Shown here piece after piece: positions 35,946 through 44,115 of a stretch of DNA of 64,000 bases. How positions within the stretch are numbered: position 1 is the first letter of the stretch; every line of letters starts with the position of its first letter. Source of the stretch: Paractinoplanes ferrugineus (GTDB lineage: Bacteria > Actinomycetota > Actinomycetes > Mycobacteriales > Micromonosporaceae); assembly GCF_016862195.1 (NCBI RefSeq), contig NZ_BOMM01000028.1:141829-205828 (forward strand). The letters run 5' to 3'. The position numbers and the translations under genes were made by a program. The notes under the pieces were generated by a model. That model did not search any database. It was not told the DNA's origin and worked only from the letters and a program-made list of their open reading frames with translations.

Positions 35946-38234
35946 TCAGCGCTCCCGCCAGACCTCCCGCGTCTCGATCCGGACCGAGTCGAGGGCGAGG
36001 AGCTGACCGTCCACCCCCGCCAGCCGGTCCGCCGCGTCCCCCGGCAGCGAGATCGTGGAGCCCGCCGCCAGCGGCAACAGGTGCACAGTGACCTCGGCGC
36101 CGTCCTCGGCCCCGATGTCGCGCAGGCTGACGGTCCAGTCGGAGCCGTCCCAGAACCGGTCGGTGACCACCCGCCCGTCGACCCGGACCTGCCCGACGTC
36201 CCCCGCCCAGCGGATCCGCAGACAGCTGTCCACCTCCGGGGCCAGCACCCAGCCCGGCACCCCGACCCGCCACACCGCGGCGAGCTCGTCGAAGGTTTCC
36301 GCCGCGGGCGCCGACTGCCGTCCCTCGAACTTCGCGTAGGCCACCGGAACCGCGGTCCCGGCCGCCCGCACCAGCTCCGGGACCACCTCGAGCCCCGGGG
36401 AGCCGGGCCGCCCGGCGGCGGGCCGGGGGCCGGGAGCGGGTTCCAGGGGCAGGGGGACGAAGGCGCGCCGGGCGGGGTCGTAGACCCGGACCTCGGGGGC
36501 GGTGGACTCGATCCGGCCGTCCGGGTCCCAGGTCAGCTCGGCCGGCGAGAGCAGCAGCCGGCGGGCCGGGCCGGCCTCGCACACCCAGACGTCCGGGGCC
36601 GTGTCGGCGGGCAGGATCAGCAGGTCGAGTTCGCCGCCGCCGGCTGAGCGCAGCCGGATCGGCGACCTCGACGGGACGACGGTGACCGGTTCGCCGGCGA
36701 CCGAACAGCTGGTGCCGACGCCGGGCGACGCGATCAGCACCAGGGTGGGGATCTCACCCGGCAGGACGGTGAGCGCGGACGCGGTGGCCCAGTCCAGGAG
36801 TACGCCGCCGAGGGTCAGGCGCAGCGGCCAGCGGGCGAGGGTGCCGGCCGGGATGTCGAGCGGTTGCGCCGGGAGCACCAGCTCCGAGGTGGCGAGTTCC
36901 ACCCGGAACTGAGCACCCTTGTAGACCTGGAGCGGCACGTGCGGCTGGTGCCAGGCGAGGAACAGGAAACCGCTCGTCCCGTCGCTGCGCAACGCCCAGC
37001 GCAGGGTGGTGGCGTCCTCGACCCCGGCCGGGCGCACCTCGGGCAGGCTCGACGGCATCTCCGCCAGCGCCGGGCCGAAAGCAGCGAGGAAGGCGTGCTG
37101 CTCGCGCAGGGCGGCGTGCGAGGCGGACAGCAGGCCGGCTTCGCCGATCGGGGCGCCGAAGTCGTAGCCCAGGGCCGGCATGTCGTTCGGGTAGCCGGTG
37201 GCGTGTGACTCCTGCAGACCGCCGGGCGGGTTGGTGCCACCGGCGTACATGTAGTAGCCCTGCCAGGCCGAACCGTTGCCGATCTTGCAAAGGGCGACGG
37301 TGGCGACGTCCAGCGCCGACGGCCGCGGGCGGCGGTGGTAGGCGGTGGCCATGCCGCCGCCGAGCTCGCAGGTGGCGGGCGGGAAGAGGTCCGACGGGGT
37401 ACGCGGATGAGCCGTGCCCCGCAACTGCATGCGCCGCACGTCCGCGCCGATACCGGGATCGTCCCAGACGTGCGAGAAGAAGTAGTGGTCGCGGAACGTC
37501 GGGTCCCAGGGGGCGTCGGCGTCGACCCAGAAACCGTCGCCGTACCCGCCGTAGAGCGGCAGCACCTCCTCCGCCGGCAGGTCGGCGCCGCCCCACGCGG
37601 TGGCGGTCCACAGCGGCGCCGACAGGCCGGCCTCGCGGGCCAGGCGTTTGAGCGTGACGAGGTGGCCGGGCTGGTCGTAGAGCTCGTTCTCGAGCTGGAT
37701 GCCGAGCACCGGGCCGCCCGGGCCGCAGCGGCCGTCGAGCGCGGTGGCGATCTGCGCGAACCACTCGGCGACCAGCTCGAGGTAGCCCGGGTCGTCGGTG
37801 CGGTGCCGCACCGGCGCCTGCTGGACCCAGTCGGGGAACCCGCCGTTGCGGGATTCGCCGTGGCACCACGGGCCGATCCGCAGGATCACGTCGAGCCCCT
37901 CGGCGGCGGCCAGGTCGACGAACGCGGCCACGTCGAGGTTGCCCGCGAAGCTCGGGGCACCGCGCCGCGAGACGTGGTGCAGCCAGAAGAGGTAGCTGGC
38001 GGCGACCGTCACGCCGCCGGCGCGCATCTGGCGCAGCCGGCGACGCCACCGGTTCCGCGGGATCCGGCTGTAGTGGATCTCCCCGGAGACCGGGACGACC
38101 GGGACGCCGTCGCGGATCAGGTAGCGGCTGGTCAGCGAGACCCCCGGCCGGGCGTCCTCGTCGTTGCTCATCCGGGGCCGGCGCAGCGGCTGCGACCAGG
38201 GGTGGTGCCGAACGGCGAGCGGGTCGACAGGCAC
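35946..38234 (-). CDS. GH35 beta-galactosidase
   Basis: A 762-residue family 35 glycoside hydrolase. The TIM barrel begins with SGEIHYSRIPRNRWRRRLRQ and has ILRIGPWCHGESRNGGFPDW, the acid/base in GIQLENEL (Glu about 184) and the probable nucleophile in ATCELGGGMA. C-terminal beta-rich domains with galactose-binding-like segments follow. There is no signal peptide, so it should act inside the cell on imported galacto-oligosaccharides. GTG at 38234 is supported by a GAGGAG site 5 nt upstream. It is divergent from the sugar ABC transporter and shares its operator region, so it is very likely part of the galactan regulon. Confidence 0.9.
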   Translation of the reverse strand: MPVDPLAVRHHPWSQPLRRPRMSNDEDARPGVSLTSRYLIRDGVPVVPVSGEIHYSRIPRNRWRRRLRQMRAGGVTVAASYLFWLHHVSRRGAPSFAGNLDVAAFVDLAAAEGLDVILRIGPWCHGESRNGGFPDWVQQAPVRHRTDDPGYLELVAEWFAQIATALDGRCGPGGPVLGIQLENELYDQPGHLVTLKRLAREAGLSAPLWTATAWGGADLPAEEVLPLYGGYGDGFWVDADAPWDPTFRDHYFFSHVWDDPGIGADVRRMQLRGTAHPRTPSDLFPPATCELGGGMATAYHRRPRPSALDVATVALCKIGNGSAWQGYYMYAGGTNPPGGLQESHATGYPNDMPALGYDFGAPIGEAGLLSASHAALREQHAFLAAFGPALAEMPSSLPEVRPAGVEDATTLRWALRSDGTSGFLFLAWHQPHVPLQVYKGAQFRVELATSELVLPAQPLDIPAGTLARWPLRLTLGGVLLDWATASALTVLPGEIPTLVLIASPGVGTSCSVAGEPVTVVPSRSPIRLRSAGGGELDLLILPADTAPDVWVCEAGPARRLLLSPAELTWDPDGRIESTAPEVRVYDPARRAFVPLPLEPAPGPRPAAGRPGSPGLEVVPELVRAAGTAVPVAYAKFEGRQSAPAAETFDELAAVWRVGVPGWVLAPEVDSCLRIRWAGDVGQVRVDGRVVTDRFWDGSDWTVSLRDIGAEDGAEVTVHLLPLAAGSTISLPGDAADRLAGVDGQLLALDSVRIETREVWRER

Positions 38235-38303
38235 AGAGACTCCTCAGGGACGAACGGTTCCAGCGGGCCGCTTGCTCAACGAGCGACCCCCGAAAGCGAC
38301 CGA

Positions 38304-38319
38304 CTGTAACCGGTCACAG
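38304..38319. promoter_or_regulatory. LacI-type operator copy 1
   Basis: CTGTAACCGGTCACAG, a near-palindrome with one mismatched pair. It lies 70 bp upstream of the GH35 start and is identical to the copy at 38394. The CG centre and arms fit LacI-family operators. The LacI gene of this locus is the likely binder. Confidence 0.75.
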
Positions 38320-38368
38320 GCGTGGCGCTCCGCACGATACCGCGCCTTAACCGGCCAGAAGCAAGCTC

Positions 38369-38409
38369 TTGACAATCGCGAAAACGAGCAGCACTGTAAC
38401 CGGTCACAG
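38369..38409 (+). promoter_or_regulatory. Promoter element and LacI-type operator copy 2 of the transporter operon
   Basis: A perfect TTGACA (38369-38374) is followed 19 bp later by a second exact copy of CTGTAACCGGTCACAG (38394-38409), which would cover the -10 region (ACTGTA or TGTAAC). The operator centres are 90 bp apart, so both divergent genes can be repressed and looping is possible. A GAGGAGG site precedes the ATG at 38512. Confidence 0.75.
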
Positions 38410-38511
38410 GTCCTGTTCGGTGACGCACGTCTCCCCCCGGGCAAACCCCGAGCACCACCCGACCAGGACCCCGGCCGCGCCTCCTACCCGGCCGACGATC
38501 GAGGAGGATCG

Positions 38512-39816
38512 ATGAAAAAGACATTCGCGGGCGTTCTCGCCACCGCGCTTCTGATGACCGGCGCCGCCTGCTCCAGCTCCGACGACAGCGACGGCGGCAC
38601 CCCCAAACCCGGCGAGAAGGTCGAGCTGACCTACTGGACCTGGGCGCCGAACATGGACAAGGTGGTGGACGGCTGGAACACCGCGCACCCCGACATCCAC
38701 GTGACCGTCAACAAGCAGGACGGCGGCGACCCGGCCGTCACCAAGCTGCTCACCGCGATCAAGGCCGGCTCCGGCGCCCCCGACGTGATGCAGGCGGAAT
38801 ACCAGAAGATCCCGACCCTGGTCTCGGCGAACGCCCTGGCCGACATCGCCAAGGAGTCGGGCGGCCTCAAGTCGAAGTTCCCCGAGTCGGCGTGGACCGC
38901 GGTCACCCTGGGTGGCGAGGCGCTCTACGGCGTACCGCAGGATTCCGGCCCGATGATGTTCTACTACCGCACCGACGTCTTCGCGAAGCTGGGCCTGTCG
39001 GCCCCGAAGACCTGGGACGACTACGCGGCCGCCGCCCGCAGGATCCACACCGCCGACCAGAAGCAATATCTGGGTACGTTCTCGGCGAACGACCCGGGCT
39101 GGTTCGCGGGCCTCGCCCAGCAGGCCGGCGCGTCCTGGTGGGGCGTCGACGGCGACACCTGGTCGGTCGCGATCAACGACGCCGCCACCCAGAAGGTCGC
39201 GAACTACTGGGGTGGCCTGGTGCAGGAGGGCGCCATCGACAACAAGCCGATGTACACCCCCGAGTGGAACGCCGCGCTCAACGACGGCACCCAGGTCGGC
39301 TGGCTCAGCTCGGTGTGGGGCCCGGGCGTGCTCGAAGGCAACGCGGCGAGCACCAAGGGCAAGTGGAAGGCCGCCCTGCTCCCGCAGTGGGACGCGGCGG
39401 CGCCGGCCAACGGCAACTGGGGCGGCTCGGCCACCAGCGTCACCACCCAGAGCAAGCACAAGGCTCAGGCCGCCGAGTTCATCGCCTGGCTCAACACCGA
39501 CCCGGCCGGCATCAAGGCCCTGGCCGGCACCGCGAACGTCTACCCGGCCGCGGTCGACTCGTCGGCCGCACTGACCGCACCGCCCGCGTTCCTGTCCGAC
39601 CAGAGCGACTTCTACACGGTCGCCGCCGAGGCCGCCAAGATCACCAAGCCGTTCACCTACGGCCCGGACGTCAACGTGGCCTACTCCGCCTACAACGACG
39701 CGTTCGGCAAGGCGGCCGCGTCGAAGAAGTCCGCGGACTTCCCGGCGGCCCTCGCCACCATGCAGCAGACCACGGTCGACGACATGAAGAACACCGGCTT
39801 CAAGATCGCCGGCTGA
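38512..39816 (+). CDS. Sugar ABC transporter substrate-binding lipoprotein
   Basis: A 434-residue family 1 extracellular solute-binding protein. The signal peptide ends in a lipobox (MTGAAC, Cys about 20) followed by an acidic Ser linker. The body has the typical ELTYWTWAPNMDKVVDGWN opening, QDSGPMMFYYRTDVFAKLGL and AAEFIAWLNTDPAG. ATG at 38512 with a GAGGAGG site. Its position, between a GH35 gene and two permeases with a galactanase downstream, indicates binding of beta-1,4-galacto-oligosaccharides. No ATPase gene is present; a shared MsiK-type ATPase encoded elsewhere is expected, as is common in actinomycetes. Confidence 0.9.
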   Translation: MKKTFAGVLATALLMTGAACSSSDDSDGGTPKPGEKVELTYWTWAPNMDKVVDGWNTAHPDIHVTVNKQDGGDPAVTKLLTAIKAGSGAPDVMQAEYQKIPTLVSANALADIAKESGGLKSKFPESAWTAVTLGGEALYGVPQDSGPMMFYYRTDVFAKLGLSAPKTWDDYAAAARRIHTADQKQYLGTFSANDPGWFAGLAQQAGASWWGVDGDTWSVAINDAATQKVANYWGGLVQEGAIDNKPMYTPEWNAALNDGTQVGWLSSVWGPGVLEGNAASTKGKWKAALLPQWDAAAPANGNWGGSATSVTTQSKHKAQAAEFIAWLNTDPAGIKALAGTANVYPAAVDSSAALTAPPAFLSDQSDFYTVAAEAAKITKPFTYGPDVNVAYSAYNDAFGKAAASKKSADFPAALATMQQTTVDDMKNTGFKIAG

Positions 39817-39825
39817 CCACCCCCC

Positions 39826-39854
39826 GATGCGGCGCGGCCGGGCCGCGCCGCATC
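39826..39854 (+). promoter_or_regulatory. Intercistronic 14-bp hairpin between binding protein and permease genes
   Basis: Arms 39826-39839 and 39841-39854 are perfect complements around a single G, so about 12 pairs with a small loop would form. It starts 10 bp after the binding-protein stop. Such hairpins partly terminate or protect the upstream mRNA, giving more binding protein than permease. Confidence 0.7.
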
Positions 39855-39874
39855 ACCCGAGAGAGGTGAGGGCC

Positions 39875-40816
39875 GTGACGGTCTCCACACGTACGCCCCG
39901 GACGGCCTCGCGCCGTGGCCGGCGCGCCGGGGCGCCGTATTCGTTCCTCGCCCCGGCACTGATCCTGTTCACGCTGTTCATGGCCGCGCCGATCGCCTAC
40001 GCCGGCTACCTGAGCCTGCGCCGCGTCAAGATCTCCGGGCTCGGCCTGGGGGCCGGCGCCCGCACCGAGGTGTGGGCCGGGCTGAGCAACTACGCCCGCT
40101 CGCTGTCCGACCCGGACTTCCTGCCCAGCGTCTACCGGGTGGGCCTGTACGGACTCATCGTCGTGCCGGCCATGCTCGGGCTCGCGCTGCTGATGGCGCT
40201 GCTGCTCGACGCCGGACGCACGAGGGTCGGCACCTTCTCGCGTACGTCGATCTTCCTGCCCTATGCCGTGCCCGCCGTCGTCGGGTCGCTGCTGTGGGGC
40301 TTTCTCTACCTGCCGCGGGTCAGCCCGGTCACCGACGTGCTCGGCAAGCTCGGCGTGACCGCCCCGGACGTGCTCACCGGCAACTGGACGCTGTGGGCGG
40401 TCGCGAACATCGCGGTCTGGGGTGGCACCGGCTTCAACATGATCGTCATCTACACCTCGCTGCGGGCCATCCCGACCGACCTGTTCGAGGCGGCCCGGCT
40501 CGACGGGGCGAGCGACAAGCAGATCGCGTTCCGCATCAAGATCCCGATCGTGACCCCGTCGCTGATCATGACCTTCGTCTTCTCGCTCATCGCGACGCTG
40601 CAGGTCTTCGCCGAGCCGATGACGCTCAAGCCGCTGTCCAACACGATCTCCAGCACGTGGACGCCGCTGATGAAGGTCTACCGCGACGCGTTCGTCCGCA
40701 ACGACGTCTACTCGGCCGCCGCCACCAGCGTGGTCATCGCCGTGGCCACCTTCGCCGTGTCCTTCGGTTTCCTCAAGCTCGTCGGGAACCGCGCCTTCAA
40801 CCAGGAGGACGCATGA
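39875..40816 (+). CDS. Sugar ABC transporter permease, MalF type
   Basis: A 313-residue permease with about six membrane segments and the cytoplasmic EAA loop, EAARLDGASDKQIAFRIKIP (about residues 205-225), which docks to the ATPase. GTG at 39875 is chosen for the GAGAGGTGAGG site just upstream and because the preceding in-frame codons lie in the hairpin. Its stop overlaps the next permease start by 4 bp (ATGA at 40813-40816), so the two are translated as a pair. Confidence 0.9.
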   Translation: MTVSTRTPRTASRRGRRAGAPYSFLAPALILFTLFMAAPIAYAGYLSLRRVKISGLGLGAGARTEVWAGLSNYARSLSDPDFLPSVYRVGLYGLIVVPAMLGLALLMALLLDAGRTRVGTFSRTSIFLPYAVPAVVGSLLWGFLYLPRVSPVTDVLGKLGVTAPDVLTGNWTLWAVANIAVWGGTGFNMIVIYTSLRAIPTDLFEAARLDGASDKQIAFRIKIPIVTPSLIMTFVFSLIATLQVFAEPMTLKPLSNTISSTWTPLMKVYRDAFVRNDVYSAAATSVVIAVATFAVSFGFLKLVGNRAFNQEDA

Positions 40817-41709
40817 GCGTCTCGACCGCCCGGCCGGTCGCGCCGGTCACCGCCGCACCCCCGCCGACGGTCCGCGGGAAGCGCCGGAGCAGCCCGCTCG
40901 CCACCGTCCTGCTGCTCCTCGGCGCGGTGTACGCCCTGTTCCCGGTGGTCTGGGTGCTGATCGCCGCGTCGAAGAGCTCCGGTGAGCTGTTCTCCACCTT
41001 CACCCTCGCCCCCAGCACCCACCTGCTCGACAACATCGGCGATCTGTCCGCCTATCGCGACGGGCTCTACTGGCGCTGGATGGCCAACACCGCCCTGTAC
41101 GCCGGGGTCGGCGGCGCCGCCTCCACGGTCGTCTCGGCGATGGCCGGGTTCGCCCTCGCCAAGTACGACTTCCCGGGCAAGCGGTTCGTGTTCAACGTGA
41201 TCCTGGCCGGGGTGCTGGTGCCGGGCGTCATCCTGGCCATCCCGCAGTACCTGCTGCTGGCCAAGGTCGGCCTGACCAACACGTACTGGTCGGTGCTGCT
41301 GCCGAGCATGATCACCCCGTACGGGATCTATCTCTGCCGGATCTTCGCGGCCGCCGCCGTGCCGACCGAGGTGCTGGAGGCCGCCCGGATCGACGGGGCC
41401 GGCGACTGGCGCACCTTGGCCCGCGTGGTGCTGCCGATGATGCGAGCCGGGCTGGTCACCGTGTTCCTGTTCCAGTTCGTAGCGATCTGGAACAATTTCA
41501 TGCTTCCCTACATCATGCTCGGCGACGACCACCTCTACCCGCTCACGGTCGGCTTGAACGGCCTGCTGAACCAGGGCGCCAGCCAGCCGGCGATGTACAT
41601 CACGGTGGTCACCGGGGCATTGATCTCCATCATTCCGCTGGTCGCGCTGTTCCTCGGCCTCCAGCGCTACTGGCGGGTGGACCTCGGCGCCGGGGCGGTG
41701 AAGGCCTGA
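40813..41709 (+). CDS. Sugar ABC transporter permease, MalG type
   Basis: A 298-residue permease with six membrane segments. It has the MalG-type opening VYALFPVVWVLIAASKSSGE, an EAA loop EAARIDGAGDWRTLARVVLP and the WNNFMLPYIML segment typical of this subfamily. ATG at 40813 lies in an AGGAGGACGCATG context. The stop TGA shares its last base with the ATG of the LacI gene, so the regulator is in the same operon. Confidence 0.9.
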   Translation: MSVSTARPVAPVTAAPPPTVRGKRRSSPLATVLLLLGAVYALFPVVWVLIAASKSSGELFSTFTLAPSTHLLDNIGDLSAYRDGLYWRWMANTALYAGVGGAASTVVSAMAGFALAKYDFPGKRFVFNVILAGVLVPGVILAIPQYLLLAKVGLTNTYWSVLLPSMITPYGIYLCRIFAAAAVPTEVLEAARIDGAGDWRTLARVVLPMMRAGLVTVFLFQFVAIWNNFMLPYIMLGDDHLYPLTVGLNGLLNQGASQPAMYITVVTGALISIIPLVALFLGLQRYWRVDLGAGAVKA

Positions 41710-42746
41710 TGCCGGCGTCTATGATCCCGAACGTGCGTAAGCGGCCCACCATCCGTGATGTGGCACGCGAGGCCGGGGTCTCCTACGCGACCGTCTCCCG
41801 CGTGCTGAACGGCCGGGAGTGGGTCAGCCCCGAGGCCGTGCGCTCGGTGCGCGAGGCGATCGCCCGCACCGGCTACACCGCCAACCCGCACGCCCGGTCC
41901 CTCGCGACCGGCAAATCGGGGTCGATCGCGTTCCTGCTCACCGAACCGCAGCACCTGCTCTTCGAGGACCCGAACTTCTCGGTCCTGCTCCGCGGGGTGG
42001 CGCAGGCGCTGAGCGACCGCGAGCTGACCCTGATCCTGATGATCGCGTCCACCCCGGAGGAGCGCACCCGCACCATCGCGTACCTGTCCGGCGGCCACGT
42101 CGACGGCGTTCTGCTCGTCTCCCCGCACTCCGGCGACCCGCTGCTGTCGCACCTGGTGCGGGCCGAGGTGCCGATCGTGGCGTGCGGCCGGGTGCTCGGC
42201 TACGAGCAGCAGATCAGCTCGGTGATGGCCGACGACCGGTCGGGCGGGCGCTCCGCGGTCGAGCATCTGGTGTCACGGGGCTGCCGGCGGATCGCCACCA
42301 TCGCCGGGCCGCAGGACATGGTCGGCGGGGTCGACCGGCTCCAGGGCTACCGCGACGCGCTGCTGTCGCACGGCATCCCGGTCGAGCCGGCGCTCGTCGT
42401 GAGCGGCGACTGGGGCCGGGCCAGCGGGGCGGCCGCCATGCGCCGGCTGCTCGAGCAGGCTCCGGACCTGGACGCGGTCTTCGCCGCCTCGGACGCGATG
42501 GCCGCCGGGGCGCTGCCGGTGCTGCGCGAGGCCGGCCGCGCGGTGCCCGGCGACGTACAGGTCGTCGGCTTCGACGACTCCGGGCTCGCGGCGACGCTCG
42601 ACCCGCCGCTGACGACCGTGCGGCATCCGCTCGACCGGATCAGCGAGGAGATGGTCCGGCTCCTCAGCGACGTCGTCAACGGGCGTACCCCGCTCTCGAT
42701 CACCGTGCCCACCTCCCTGGTCGTCCGGGCCTCCGCACCCGCCTGA
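41709..42746 (+). CDS. LacI-family transcriptional regulator of the galactan locus
   Basis: A 345-residue repressor. The helix-turn-helix TIRDVAREAGVSYATVSRVL (about residues 14-33) precedes the hinge (YTANPHARSLATGKS) and a periplasmic-binding-like core (VDGVLLVSPHSGDP, SVMADDRSGGRSAVEHLV). It probably represses the divergent GH35 and transporter genes through the twin operators at 38304 and 38394, with galactose or a galacto-oligosaccharide as inducer. The start overlaps the upstream stop by 1 bp; an internal ATG (residue 5) is an alternative. Being the last gene of the operon it represses, it would be autoregulated. Confidence 0.88.
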   Translation: MPASMIPNVRKRPTIRDVAREAGVSYATVSRVLNGREWVSPEAVRSVREAIARTGYTANPHARSLATGKSGSIAFLLTEPQHLLFEDPNFSVLLRGVAQALSDRELTLILMIASTPEERTRTIAYLSGGHVDGVLLVSPHSGDPLLSHLVRAEVPIVACGRVLGYEQQISSVMADDRSGGRSAVEHLVSRGCRRIATIAGPQDMVGGVDRLQGYRDALLSHGIPVEPALVVSGDWGRASGAAAMRRLLEQAPDLDAVFAASDAMAAGALPVLREAGRAVPGDVQVVGFDDSGLAATLDPPLTTVRHPLDRISEEMVRLLSDVVNGRTPLSITVPTSLVVRASAPA

Positions 42747-42753
42747 CCACCCA

Positions 42754-42807
42754 GATCCCCGGATGTCCGGTGGCCGCGCCACCGTCCGGCCGCCGGACCT
42801 CCGGATC
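42754..42807 (+). terminator. Imperfect long hairpin after the LacI gene
   Basis: A GATCC...GGATC-type outer symmetry surrounds a perfect inner stem CGGTGGC/GCCACCG (42768-42774 with 42778-42784). It lies between the LacI stop and the GH53 gene and probably ends the transporter-regulator transcript, so the galactanase may have its own promoter. Confidence 0.5.
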
Positions 42808-42848
42808 GTGAGGCAACACCCCTGTCCCAGTTCCGGTGAAGGAGTGTC

Positions 42849-43961
42849 ATGAAACGGTCCCTCCGAGCAGTAATCGCGACAGCAGTCCTCGCTGTCGCGG
42901 CCCCGCTCGCACTCACCGCGGTCCCCGCCCACGCCGCCAACACGCTCAGCTACCTCGGCGCCGACGTGTCCACCCTGCAGCGCAGCCTCGACCTCGGGGC
43001 GAAGTACTACAACAAGTCGGGCACGGCCGCCGACCCCTACGACATCCTCAGGTCGGCGGGCGTCAACTACACCCGGCTGCGCATCTGGAACAACCCCGCC
43101 AGCGGCTACAACAACAAGGCCAAGGTCCTGCAGCAGGCACGGGCGATCAAGGCCAAGGGGCTGCGCCTGCTGATCGACTTCCACTACTCCGACACCTGGG
43201 CCGACCCGGGCAAGCAGTATCCGCCGGCGGCCTGGTCGACGCACTCCCTGGCACAGATGCAGACCGACGTCTACAACTACACCTACGACGTGTGCACCTC
43301 GCTCAAGGCGCAGGGCACCACGCCGGACAGCGTGCAGATCGGCAACGAGATCAACGTCGGCATGCTGTGGCCCACCGGCAAGGTCACGAACAACAACTTC
43401 GCGCCCCTCGCCGCGCTGCTCAAGCAGGGTTACAACGCCACCAAGGCGTGCAACGCGGGGACCCAGGTGTGGATCCACACGGCCGACGCGGACAGTGACG
43501 CGAACGCCCGCTGGTTCTACGACGGCATCCGGGCCCAGGGCGTGCCCTGGGACGTGACGGCGCTGTCCTACTACTGCATGTGGCACGGCACGCTGGCGAA
43601 CCTCTACAACGTCATCGCCGACGTCAAGTCCCGCTACGGCAAGCCGGTGGTGATCGCCGAGACGGCGTACATGTTCACCAAGGCCGACGCCGACGGCACG
43701 GCCAACTCGATCCCCGGCACCACCACCTGCGACGGCCAACCGGCGACCTGGACCGGGCAGGCGACCCAGTTCACCTACGTGCAGAACACCGCCCGCAACG
43801 CCGGCGCGGTGGGCGTCTTCTACTGGGAACCGACCTGGTACGCGATCCCGGGCAACGGCTGGGACCCGGCCAACATCAACGGAAGCGGCGACGGCTGGGA
43901 CAACATGGCGGCCTTCGACTGGACCGGCCACGTGAACCCCAACATCGTCTGGACTCCCTGA
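42849..43961 (+). CDS. Secreted GH53 endo-beta-1,4-galactanase
   Basis: A 370-residue family 53 hydrolase. A Sec signal peptide (VIATAVLAVAAPLALTAV, cleavage near AHA) is followed by the barrel with YLGADVSTLQRSLDLGAKYY, LRIWNNPASGYN, the acid/base in VQIGNEINVG (Glu about 180) and the nucleophile in VVIAETAYMF. It cuts beta-1,4-galactan side chains of pectin or arabinogalactan outside the cell. ATG at 42849 has a GAAGGAG site. With the ABC transporter, GH35 and LacI genes upstream it completes a galactan utilisation locus comparable in content to ganSPQAB of Bacillus. A strong hairpin follows. Confidence 0.92.
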   Translation: MKRSLRAVIATAVLAVAAPLALTAVPAHAANTLSYLGADVSTLQRSLDLGAKYYNKSGTAADPYDILRSAGVNYTRLRIWNNPASGYNNKAKVLQQARAIKAKGLRLLIDFHYSDTWADPGKQYPPAAWSTHSLAQMQTDVYNYTYDVCTSLKAQGTTPDSVQIGNEINVGMLWPTGKVTNNNFAPLAALLKQGYNATKACNAGTQVWIHTADADSDANARWFYDGIRAQGVPWDVTALSYYCMWHGTLANLYNVIADVKSRYGKPVVIAETAYMFTKADADGTANSIPGTTTCDGQPATWTGQATQFTYVQNTARNAGAVGVFYWEPTWYAIPGNGWDPANINGSGDGWDNMAAFDWTGHVNPNIVWTP

Positions 43962-43971
43962 CCGCGGCGCC

Positions 43972-44005
43972 GCGGGGTGCTCGCCGCGACCGGCGAGCAC
44001 CCCGC
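43972..44005 (+). terminator. 15-bp stem-loop terminator of the galactanase gene
   Basis: Arms 43972-43986 and 43991-44005 are perfect complements with a CGAC loop, beginning 10 bp after the GH53 stop. Confidence 0.85.
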
Positions 44006-44115
44006 AATGCCCAGCTCGGCGTGATGTTTCTCGCCGGTCGGGCGAACGTGCCGAGGGTCACGGCATAATCACCCGGATCGGGGCACTCTACTGAGCGCAC
44101 GAGATGGGAGCGAAA

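Noticed and set aside
39827..39874. Earlier start for the first sugar permease
   Set aside because: The codons lie in the intercistronic hairpin and the ribosome site is downstream at 39861-39870.
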